Positions 1-9,501 of a stretch of DNA of 64,000 nucleotides are shown here, one piece after another. The stretch is from Pseudomonadota bacterium. GTDB taxonomy: Bacteria > Pseudomonadota > Gammaproteobacteria > Burkholderiales > Rhodocyclaceae. Location of the stretch: the NCBI GenBank assembly GCA_029776255.1, contig JAKOTN010000120.1:1-64000 (forward strand), given 5' to 3'. Within the stretch, counting starts at the first letter, position 1; every line of letters starts with the position of its first letter. Position numbers and translations under genes: made by a program. Under the pieces are notes generated by a model that ran no database searches, was not told the DNA's origin, and saw only the letters and a list, made by a program, of their open reading frames with translations.

Positions 1-132
1 GATCCAGTTGCGCAAGGTCTGGTCGCTCAGCCCGAGTTCCCTGCAAACCATGCCTACGCTTTGCCCGTCCTTGACGCGCTTGACCGCCAGTTCCTTGAAC
101 TCGGTCGTGTATGCCTGCGTCGGTATCTTCAT
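1..132 (-). CDS. IS3-family transposase OrfA, partial (N-terminus)
   Basis: This is the N-terminal 44 codons of the DNA-binding OrfA protein of an IS3-family element; the gene runs off the left edge. The visible protein begins MKIPTQAYTTEFKELAVK and contains the helix-turn-helix segment ELGLSDQTLRNW. It is closely related to the complete OrfA at 36337-36627, which starts MKRPTQADTAEFKELAVK. The ATG is preceded by a GGAAGG-type ribosome site shared with the other copy. In a complete element OrfA binds the terminal repeats and is extended by frameshifting into the catalytic OrfAB. Whether this copy is intact cannot be seen here. Confidence 0.85.
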   Translation of the reverse strand, partial: MKIPTQAYTTEFKELAVKRVKDGQSVGMVCRELGLSDQTLRNWI

Positions 133-200
133 TTCCTGCCTTCCAAAAGTGACGACAATTTTAGGTCACCCTTGGCAGACGAAATTTCGGGGGAAGCTCA
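1..200 (-). mobile_element. IS3-family insertion sequence, left end (cut by window edge)
   Basis: The minus strand starting at 200 reads TGAGCTTCCCCCGAAATTTC, and the same sequence opens a second copy at 36268. The two copies stay nearly identical through the short leader and into the first transposase gene, while the flanking bases differ, so the element's tip is fixed at 200. Starting with TG is usual for IS3-family ends. The remainder of the element lies outside the window to the left. The two copies are in opposite orientation. Confidence 0.85.
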
Positions 201-351
201 AACCGAGCAAGAAAAATGGGCCGGGTTCGAGTTGTTTTCGATAAAAAATGAACCGTTGTTCGCCTTTCCCCTTGCCGCCAATTTCCCGCCAGTCCACCTT
301 TCCTGGCGCGCCAGCGCGATTTTCCCTCTTGTGAATCCACCGAGTCTTGTC

Positions 352-687
352 ATGGAGAATCTTTTTGCCGATCTGCCGCCGGCCACCCTGGCGGAGGAAC
401 AATTCCGGGCCTTGCTGACCGTCCCCGGCTTGAGGATAGAGCGCATCGTCTCCAGCGGTCAGGCGACTCCGCCGGGCGAGTGGTACGACCAGCCGCACGG
501 CGAGTGGGTGTTGCTGCTGCGAGGCCGCGCCGCGCTGCGGTTCGAGGACGAGGCGCGCGCTCGCGAACTGCGAGCCGGCGACTGCCTGGATATCGCGCCG
601 CGCCGGCGGCATCGTGTCGAGTGGACCGCCGCCGGCGAACTCACCGTCTGGCTGGCCATCCACCACGGCGTGCCGTCCGCCGCCTGA
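352..687 (+). CDS. Small cupin-domain protein
   Basis: A 111-residue protein that looks like a single cupin barrel. The stretch WYDQPHGEWVLLLRGRAALRFEDE and the later ELRAGDCLDIAPRRRHRV match the two cupin motifs: a His and Glu in the first, a glycine turn and a His in the second. Such proteins usually bind a metal or small ligand; no substrate can be named. The open frame extends upstream to 61, but that part overlaps the insertion sequence end and reads as noise. The ATG at 352 is therefore preferred; it lies just before the first conserved residues. It is convergent with the radical SAM gene at 704, and its stop codon lies inside a strong hairpin. Confidence 0.75.
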   Translation: MENLFADLPPATLAEEQFRALLTVPGLRIERIVSSGQATPPGEWYDQPHGEWVLLLRGRAALRFEDEARARELRAGDCLDIAPRRRHRVEWTAAGELTVWLAIHHGVPSAA

Positions 688-701
688 GGACGGCACGCCG
701 T
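665..701. terminator. Strong hairpin between convergent genes
   Basis: A perfect 14-base-pair stem (665-678 with 688-701) with a 9-base loop sits in the gap between the convergent cupin and YgiQ genes and includes the cupin stop codon. There is no T-run on either side, so it is not a classical intrinsic terminator. Its position suggests a bidirectional transcription block or an RNA 3' end stabiliser. Confidence 0.5.
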
Positions 702-703
702 CG

Positions 704-2908
<2,205 letters not shown>

Positions 2909-2954
2909 CGGGCGGCGATTCTACAGGAAGCGCGGCCGGCGAGGCGCGCGCCGC

Positions 2955-5870
2955 TCAGCCGCCGATCATCAGTTGCAGATCGCGCAACACTTCGCTGCAC
3001 GCGATCCCGTCAAGCCGCGACCAGCCGTCGATACCGTGCAGGCGCACCTCCGCCACTTTTTGCATCTCCGCGCTCGCGGCGGGAGCGCCGACGAACCAGC
3101 CCTCCTCAAGGCAAAGAATGACACTGCCCCCAGGCAGATCCTTGAAGAAACCATCGACCATCCCGCCGTCGCCGACGGCGCGCCGCCAGCCCCGCTGCTC
3201 CAGCCCCAGCAGCGCCCCGGTGGACACGGATCGGCCAACCCACGCCGGCAACTCGCCGCCAGCGGCTTCCGCGTCGCTCAGCGCATACACCTGGCGACCC
3301 AGTTGCGGAAACGGCGGCAAGATCCGGTATTCCGCCAGGCGCTGCTGCCACGACGCGGCCCACTCGCACGGCACCTCCAGCGGATGCAGAATCCCCAGCA
3401 AGGCATCGTCCGGCAACAAATACTCGTTGTCCTGCTCGTCGGCCAGGCTCAGGTCCTCCGCCACGCGGCAACTGGCGCGCAAGGCGCCGTCCGCGTCATA
3501 CACCCCCCAGATCAGCGCCTGGGAAAGCGGCCGCCGCACCGGATGCGCCACGAACAGCCCCGCAAACGCCGCGCGCTCCCAGCGCCGCCGCGCGCACATC
3601 GCGCCCTCCAGGCGCCGAATCTGGTTGGCGGCAATGCTTTTGAGCTGTTTCTTGAGATCCTTGAACCGCGCGACGGCCTCCTTGGCGCAAACCGGATCGT
3701 CGCGCACTCCCGGCTTGGGCAGATCCTTCAACGCCTTGCCGTCGCTGTCCCGCAAACACGGCGCCAGCAGGCGACTCAGGCGCAATTCGAACTGGCGCGG
3801 GCCAAAGTCCAGTGTCAGAACGCCGCGCGCGTCGAATCCGAGATCGGGAACGGTGCGGTCGGCCAGTTCCTCGAGGCTCAGTCCGCGCTGCTCGGCGACG
3901 TCCCGCAGCAAATCGTCCGCCCGGCCGATCAGATCGTTGAAGCGCGTCTGCGTGCTCAGCGCATGCAGATGCATCAAGGCCAGGTCGCTGCCGATCCGCG
4001 CCAGCATGTTCATCGCATCGTACGCGCGCACCCGGTTCAGCGCCGCGCGCCACTGGCGCAAGGCCAAGGCGAGTTGACGCGCCGTTTCGTCGTTGCCCAG
4101 CAAGCCCTGCGCCTCGAACATCCAGCGCTCCTTGGGCGGCGCGCCATTGTCCTGCCACCACTTGAACAGGGCCTGTCCAAAGCGGGCGAACGATTCCGGC
4201 GACACCGCCTCCTGCACGGCCGCCAGCCCGGCGTAAGGCTCATCGGCGCGACTGAGCATCAGCAGCATCAACACGTCCGGCAGCGCCGACGCGGGAACGG
4301 CCCAGTCGCCGTTGGTCAACCGCAAGCGCGGCAGGCCGGGCAGAAACAGGTTCGTCGGCGGCACGGGCAGTTTCGCGGGCAGGATGTCTTCCGGCGCGAT
4401 CGCCAGCAGGGCCGCCAGCGCTTGCGTGACCAGCGCGCCGTGGTCCGCGGCGACCCGCGCCAGAACGGCGCGATGTCCGTTCGCCGCCAGCCAGCGCAGC
4501 GCGTGGCGCGCCGGCGCCGCGAACGCCGCGTCCGTCCCGAGCGCGGCCGGCAGCAAACCGCGCGCCGCCGCCGCCGGAAAACGCGCCAGCCACTGGCGGA
4601 CGGTTTGCCGCGCCCAACGGTTGGCGACCAGCATCTTGGCCAGCGGCACGGCGAACAGATCCGATTCGACGAACGAAACGAATCGCGGCGGGCGGTGGTT
4701 TGGGCGGTGGCCCATTTCGCGCGCGATGGCGGCGAGCAAGACGTCGCCAAAGCGTTCGAAAAGCCGGCGCAGCGGGAACGCGTCGACGCCAAGGCCGTCG
4801 CCGTCGACCATCTCCAGCACCGGAACGCGCGCCAGCAGGCGCCGCGCGAGTTCCGGCGGCAAGACCAGTAGCGCCAGATGGCGCTCGGGAAAATAAGCCG
4901 GCCGGGCGCCGACATCGTCATCGCCCACCACGCCGCCCTCGGCGATCCGTTGCAGGGCGTCGGCTCGAACGCCAAGCGCATGGAGCGCCTTGTACGCCAG
5001 CGGCCACGAGCGCGAGCTTTCCCGCACGTCTTCGGGCAAGGCGTGGCGATGGCCGTCGAATCGGCGATCGAACGTTTCGAAATCGCTGGACTCGCTGGAC
5101 TCGCTGGACTCGCCCGCGGGAACGCGGTCGCTTTTCGGCGGCGCGGACGCGTCGTTCTCCCAGTGGATGCGCCCCGGCTCGCGCAGCGGCGCGAATGTGA
5201 ACGGCGATGGCGGCGGCACTTGCGGCGCCTCGCGCCGCTCGCGCCAGGGCGGAAGGCGCAGGATTTCCGGCAGGGCCTCGATTGGCGCCTCGACCGCCCG
5301 CTCGGTTTCCAGGAGCCGGGCCAGCGTTTTCGCGGTCGGGTCGTCGCACGCCTCGCGCAGCGGCGGCAGCCAGTCGGGATGCGCCGCCAACAGTTCCAAC
5401 AGCAGCGTCGCTCCCGCCTGCGCGCGGTGCGGATTGAGCGCCAGCAGGCGCTGCATGACCCACAATGGCCAGCGCTCCGCCTGTTTGTGCAGCGTCTGTC
5501 TGACGGCCAGCAGATGGAGATAAGGCAACAAGGCATCCACCAGGCGTTCGTGGTGGATATTGAGCACGATTTTCAGGAATTCCTCGTCGACGCGCTTGCC
5601 GCTCAAGGCCGGCGGCATTTCGGACAGCAAGATGTCCAGCGCGGCCAGGCCGTGCCATTTCAGCAGGCAAAGCAGCGCCGGAATCCGGTCACCGTAGGAG
5701 CGGCGATAGTACTCGCGGAACAGTTCGCCGTTGACATCGAGTCCCGATTCGGGCGCGAACGTCGCGCCGTCATGACGACGCAGCGGATGTGTGATCAACT
5801 TCTCCATCCAGGCCGTCCACCGGATCGAGCCGTCGGGTTTTGCCTGTAATATGCCGTTTTTTTTGGGCAA
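2955..5870 (-). CDS. DUF4132 (YehI/MolR-type) protein without WGR domain
   Basis: A large protein of about 971 residues. Its C-terminal third carries the DUF4132 signature seen also in the gene at 9502: an RHP/AHPVRRPL segment, LIWGVYD, a central AEDLSLADE, then GILHPLE and PPFPQLGRQVYAL. The open frame continues far upstream (to 7547), but that is antisense to two clear genes, so the start is internal. A TTG at 5870 has AAGGAG six bases upstream and begins MPKKNGILQAKPDGSIRW; I choose it. Downstream in-frame ATGs are possible. The middle of the protein has a Ser/Glu tract encoded by a short tandem repeat. It is transcribed divergently from the MoxR gene and belongs to the same yeh-like system. 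DUF4132 proteins were once called molybdate regulators (MolR), with little support. Confidence 0.82.
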   Translation of the reverse strand: MPKKNGILQAKPDGSIRWTAWMEKLITHPLRRHDGATFAPESGLDVNGELFREYYRRSYGDRIPALLCLLKWHGLAALDILLSEMPPALSGKRVDEEFLKIVLNIHHERLVDALLPYLHLLAVRQTLHKQAERWPLWVMQRLLALNPHRAQAGATLLLELLAAHPDWLPPLREACDDPTAKTLARLLETERAVEAPIEALPEILRLPPWRERREAPQVPPPSPFTFAPLREPGRIHWENDASAPPKSDRVPAGESSESSESSDFETFDRRFDGHRHALPEDVRESSRSWPLAYKALHALGVRADALQRIAEGGVVGDDDVGARPAYFPERHLALLVLPPELARRLLARVPVLEMVDGDGLGVDAFPLRRLFERFGDVLLAAIAREMGHRPNHRPPRFVSFVESDLFAVPLAKMLVANRWARQTVRQWLARFPAAAARGLLPAALGTDAAFAAPARHALRWLAANGHRAVLARVAADHGALVTQALAALLAIAPEDILPAKLPVPPTNLFLPGLPRLRLTNGDWAVPASALPDVLMLLMLSRADEPYAGLAAVQEAVSPESFARFGQALFKWWQDNGAPPKERWMFEAQGLLGNDETARQLALALRQWRAALNRVRAYDAMNMLARIGSDLALMHLHALSTQTRFNDLIGRADDLLRDVAEQRGLSLEELADRTVPDLGFDARGVLTLDFGPRQFELRLSRLLAPCLRDSDGKALKDLPKPGVRDDPVCAKEAVARFKDLKKQLKSIAANQIRRLEGAMCARRRWERAAFAGLFVAHPVRRPLSQALIWGVYDADGALRASCRVAEDLSLADEQDNEYLLPDDALLGILHPLEVPCEWAASWQQRLAEYRILPPFPQLGRQVYALSDAEAAGGELPAWVGRSVSTGALLGLEQRGWRRAVGDGGMVDGFFKDLPGGSVILCLEEGWFVGAPAASAEMQKVAEVRLHGIDGWSRLDGIACSEVLRDLQLMIGG
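5083..5113 (-). repeat. 9-bp in-frame tandem repeat (Ser-Ser-Glu tract)
   Basis: Three perfect copies of TCGCTGGAC (plus strand) followed by a partial fourth. On the minus strand this encodes the repeated tripeptide in GESSESSESSDFE, in a linker of the DUF4132 protein. Copy number could vary in frame without breaking the gene. Confidence 0.85.
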
Positions 5871-5978
5871 TGCTCGCTCCTTTGATGCGGAATGAGTCGC
5901 GGAAAAGCTTGCGCGGCGAAAAGCAGGAGGATAGCGCAGCATGCCAGTCGACGCCTTGCCATTTGGAGCGCCAAGCCG
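5871..5978. promoter_or_regulatory. Divergent control region of the yeh-like cluster
   Basis: This 108-bp gap separates the minus-strand DUF4132 gene from the plus-strand MoxR gene and must hold at least part of the signals for both. The ribosome site for the left gene (AAGGAG) and for the right gene (GGAG at 5964-5967) are visible. I cannot point to a convincing sigma-70 -35/-10 pair on either strand. Confidence 0.5.
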
Positions 5979-7076
5979 ATGCAACCCTCTCATCAGAATA
6001 CCCCGCGATTGCAGCGCCCGCCGGCCGAAATCGCTTATCGCGCCGAACTGGAGGCCTTGTACCGGACCGACCGGGCGCCACGCCCGCCCGGCTGGCGGCT
6101 GTCGCTGCAGGCGGTGCGGCGCTTCATCCTCGGCGACGGGGCGGACGACGCCAAGGTTGTCTGTCCGGCGTCGTTGATCGAGCGCGCGATGGTGACCTTG
6201 GCCACCTCGCGCGGATTGTTGTTGATCGGCGAGCCGGGAACGGCCAAGAGCCTGCTCTCCGAACTGATGGCCGCGGCGATCAGCGGCGATTCCACGCTCA
6301 CCATCCAGGGAGGCGCCTCGCTCACCGAGGACCAGATCAAGTATGGCTGGAACTACGCGATGCTGGTCAACGAAGGCCCGAGCGAACGCGCGCTGGTGCC
6401 GGCGCCGCTGCATCTGGGCATGCGCCAGGGCAAGATCGTGCGCTTCGAGGAAATCACCCGCTGTCCGCTGGAAGTGCAGGACTCGTTGCTCTCGGTGCTC
6501 TCCGACCGCGTCCTGGCGGTTCCGGAGCTTGAAGGCGAGGCCGGAATGCTGTTCGCGCGCGAGGGCTTCAACCTGATCGCCACCGCCAACTCGCGCGATC
6601 GCGGCGTCAACGACATGTCGGCGGCGCTCAAGCGCCGCTTCAATTTCGAAACGGTGTTCCCGATCCGCGAGGCCGACGACGAGTTGGCGCTGGTCAAGCG
6701 CGAGGCCGGCAAGCTCCTCGCCCGCTCCGGCGTGCCGCGATCGCCCGCCGACGAGGTGCTGGAAGTGCTGGTCACCTGCTTCCGCGAACTGCGCGAGGGC
6801 GTGGCCGGCGACGGCAGCGGCATGGAACGGCTGTCGTCGGCGATGAGCACCGCCGAGGCGGTCAGCGTGGCGCACGCGGTGGGCGTGCGCGGCCACTACC
6901 TGCGCGGCGACACCGGCGGCCCGGAAGACATCGTCGAATGTCTGGCCGGCACGGCGGCGAAAGACAACGCCGACGATCTGAAGAAGCTTCGCCGCTACCT
7001 GGAACAGCGCGCCGCCAAGCGCAAGGGCGAGGCCTGGCGCGCCTTTTACGCCGCCCGCCATCGCCTGCCGGGCTGA
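5979..7076 (+). CDS. MoxR-like AAA+ ATPase (YehL-type)
   Basis: A 365-residue AAA+ ATPase. The Walker A motif GEPGTAKS is at about residues 84-91, a Walker B-like IVRFEEITR near 154, and the sensor-1 region LIATANSRDRG near 200. MoxR-family ATPases act as chaperone-like remodelling machines, often together with a von Willebrand A partner, here four genes downstream. The start ATG at 5979 has GGAG 11 bases upstream and gives MQPSHQNTPRLQ; the open frame extends to 5892 but without better support. The sequence and the neighbours match E. coli YehL. It is followed after 18 bases by the DUF5682 gene and heads a five-gene plus-strand operon. Confidence 0.92.
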   Translation: MQPSHQNTPRLQRPPAEIAYRAELEALYRTDRAPRPPGWRLSLQAVRRFILGDGADDAKVVCPASLIERAMVTLATSRGLLLIGEPGTAKSLLSELMAAAISGDSTLTIQGGASLTEDQIKYGWNYAMLVNEGPSERALVPAPLHLGMRQGKIVRFEEITRCPLEVQDSLLSVLSDRVLAVPELEGEAGMLFAREGFNLIATANSRDRGVNDMSAALKRRFNFETVFPIREADDELALVKREAGKLLARSGVPRSPADEVLEVLVTCFRELREGVAGDGSGMERLSSAMSTAEAVSVAHAVGVRGHYLRGDTGGPEDIVECLAGTAAKDNADDLKKLRRYLEQRAAKRKGEAWRAFYAARHRLPG

Positions 7077-7094
7077 TTCCATCCTCCGAAGCTC

Positions 7095-9410
7095 ATGCCG
7101 CTTTCGCCACTGACGATTCTCGGCGTTCGCCACCATTCGCCCGCCTGCGCGCGACGCGTGCGCGCGGCGATCGACGACCTCCGGCCGGCGGTGGTGCTGA
7201 TCGAGGGGCCGGTGGATTTCAATCCGCACCTCGACGATCTGCGTGGCGCGCATCGCTTGCCGATCGCGATCTTCAGCTTCCACAGCGATCCGACACACTC
7301 GCACGCCTCCTACAGCCCGTTTTGCGACTATTCCCCGGAGTGGCAGGCCCTGCGGGGCGCCTGGGCGCGGGGCGCGACGCCGCTGTTCTGCGATCTGCCG
7401 GCCTGGCATCCCGATTTCGGCGACCGCGACAACCGTTACGCCGACCCGCACCATCTTGGCGACCGCTACCGGGCCGCGCAGGCGGCGCTGATGACCTCGC
7501 TGGTCGCCGAGGGACAGGATGCGCTGTGGGATGCCCTGATCGAACAAACGCCGGATGCCGAGCTACCGGCGGTGCTGGACACCTATTTCGCCGGACTGCG
7601 ACCGGCGGACGCGGTCGATCCCGTCGAGGAAGGACGCGAAGCCTTCATGGGCCGCTACGCCGCCTGGGCCGTGCGCCAGGCGGCGGGCCGCCCGGTGCTG
7701 CTGGTATGCGGCGGCTGGCACGCCGGCGCCATCCGGCGGCATGCGCTGGCCGCGGACGGCGAACGGCCGGAAACGCCCCGCCCCCCCGAAGACGCCCGCG
7801 TCGGCAGTTATCTGGTGCCCTACAGCTACCCGCGCCTGGATCGTTTCACCGGCTACGCGGCCGGCATGCCGTCGCCGGCGTACTACGAACAGTTGTTTTC
7901 GGTGGGCGTCGAACAGGCGGGCCTGTGGGCCATGCAAGGGATCGCCGACGCGCTGCGCAAGGACGGCCAGCGGCTGTCCACCGCCGACCGCGTCGCCTGG
8001 CACACGCAGGCCGTGCTGCTGGCGCGCCTGCGCGGACACCGCCACGTTCTGCGCGCCGATCTGCTGGACGCGGCGCTGTCTACCGTCGTCAAGGAGGCGC
8101 TGGACCGGCCGCCGGCCTGGACGGAAAACGGCGCCCCGCGGCAGGGCAGCGACCCGCTCCTGTTGCTCATGTTGCGCGCCTTGTCCGGGGACCGCGTCGG
8201 CGCGCTGGCGCCGGACACCCGCCATCCGCCGCTGCTCGCGGACGTGGCGCGGAATCTCGCCGAGATCGGCATCGAACCCGACCGCGTCGGCCAGCGTTTC
8301 GTTCTGGACTGGCATCGCCACGCCGACCGCCAGCGGGCACGGGTCCTGCATCGGCTGCGGATTCTCGATCTGCCCGGCGTGCGGCGGCTGAGCGGCCCCG
8401 AACACACCGATGCGCGCGAACTGGTCGAGACCTTCGAAATCCGCGCCCATCCCGACTGGCTCGGCGCCCAGATCGAAGCCTCGATCTGGGGCGGCACGCT
8501 GGACAGCGCCGCCGCCAGCCGGCTGCAAGCGCGCGCCAATGCCGCGCCGGGCGATCTCGCCGCCTTGTCGGCCTGCATTTCCGAGGCGGTTTTCGCCGGC
8601 CTGCTCGACCTGGGCGGGCAACTCGGCGCCGAACTGGCGCGAAGCGTCGACGCCAGCCACGCGCTGGGCGACCTGGGACGCGCCGGCTTGCGTCTGGTGC
8701 GGTTGTACCGTTTTGGCGACGTTTTTGAAATGGCGCTGCACGCCAGCCTCGAACCGCTCTGCGAAAGGCTCTTTCAGCGCCTGTTGTGGCTGCTCGAAAA
8801 CGTCGGCGGCGGCGAGCGCGGCGAAGAAGTGGTGCTGGCGACGCGCGCCTGCCGCGATCTGCTGCGCTACGGCGACGGTCTGGCGCTCGACGCCTGTTTT
8901 GCCGACGGCGTGTTCCGCCGCTGCCTGGCCGACCCGCGAACGCCGGCGGCGCTGGCCGGCGCCGCGCTGGGCTACCTGCTCGCCACCGCGCGCGGCGAGG
9001 CGCTGACGCTGCCGGTGGCGGCGCACATCCGCCGCCATGGCCTGCCGGAAGCGCTGGGCGATTTCCTCGCCGGCCTGCTGACGCTGGCGCGCGAACAAAT
9101 GGCGGACGCGGACGATGCCTTCGCCGCCATCGACGAACTGGTCGGCGACTGGCCGGACGACGCCTTTCTGCGCGCCCTGCCGGCGATGCGCGGCGCTTTT
9201 GCCTGGCTGCCGCCGCGCGAGCGCGAGCGCCTGGCGCGGACAATCCTGCGTCTGGCCGGCTTCAGCGACACGCAGGCGCACGCCCAGGCGCTGTCGTGGA
9301 TGAGGCAGCGGGTGCGCCCCACGGATCAGGCGCTGGCGCTGGCGCACGAACAGCGGGTCGGCCAGCGCCTTGCCCGCTGGGGACTGACCGGCGGAAACCC
9401 GGCCGAATGA
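7095..9410 (+). CDS. DUF5682 family protein (YehM-type)
   Basis: A 771-residue soluble protein with the N-terminal family signature GVRHHSPACARRVR followed by VVLIEGPVDFN. Further family blocks are the VRQAAGRPVLLVCGGWHAG region and SYPRLDRFTGYAAGMPSPAYYE. No enzyme activity is established for this family to my knowledge. The match is to E. coli YehM, which also sits directly after the MoxR gene. It lies 18 bases after the MoxR stop and is followed by a 91-base gap before the WGR protein. Another 596-aa frame across this region is a high-GC shadow. Confidence 0.88.
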   Translation: MPLSPLTILGVRHHSPACARRVRAAIDDLRPAVVLIEGPVDFNPHLDDLRGAHRLPIAIFSFHSDPTHSHASYSPFCDYSPEWQALRGAWARGATPLFCDLPAWHPDFGDRDNRYADPHHLGDRYRAAQAALMTSLVAEGQDALWDALIEQTPDAELPAVLDTYFAGLRPADAVDPVEEGREAFMGRYAAWAVRQAAGRPVLLVCGGWHAGAIRRHALAADGERPETPRPPEDARVGSYLVPYSYPRLDRFTGYAAGMPSPAYYEQLFSVGVEQAGLWAMQGIADALRKDGQRLSTADRVAWHTQAVLLARLRGHRHVLRADLLDAALSTVVKEALDRPPAWTENGAPRQGSDPLLLLMLRALSGDRVGALAPDTRHPPLLADVARNLAEIGIEPDRVGQRFVLDWHRHADRQRARVLHRLRILDLPGVRRLSGPEHTDARELVETFEIRAHPDWLGAQIEASIWGGTLDSAAASRLQARANAAPGDLAALSACISEAVFAGLLDLGGQLGAELARSVDASHALGDLGRAGLRLVRLYRFGDVFEMALHASLEPLCERLFQRLLWLLENVGGGERGEEVVLATRACRDLLRYGDGLALDACFADGVFRRCLADPRTPAALAGAALGYLLATARGEALTLPVAAHIRRHGLPEALGDFLAGLLTLAREQMADADDAFAAIDELVGDWPDDAFLRALPAMRGAFAWLPPRERERLARTILRLAGFSDTQAHAQALSWMRQRVRPTDQALALAHEQRVGQRLARWGLTGGNPAE

Positions 9411-9501
9411 GGCGCGATACCGGAAAAATCCGTGCCCGCCGGAAATCGGCGGCACCGCTTGACGACCAACGGCGGACAATTTGACAGAAATGGAGAAAGC
9501 G

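Noticed and set aside
5871-7547. Upstream 559 codons of a 1530-aa minus-strand open frame
   Set aside because: It runs antisense through the clear MoxR and DUF5682 genes and has no family motifs; long antisense frames are common at this GC content. Only the part below 5870 is real.
6938-8728. 596-aa plus-strand open frame
   Set aside because: Low-complexity Arg/Ala/Gly-rich translation in another frame of the DUF5682 gene, a high-GC shadow.
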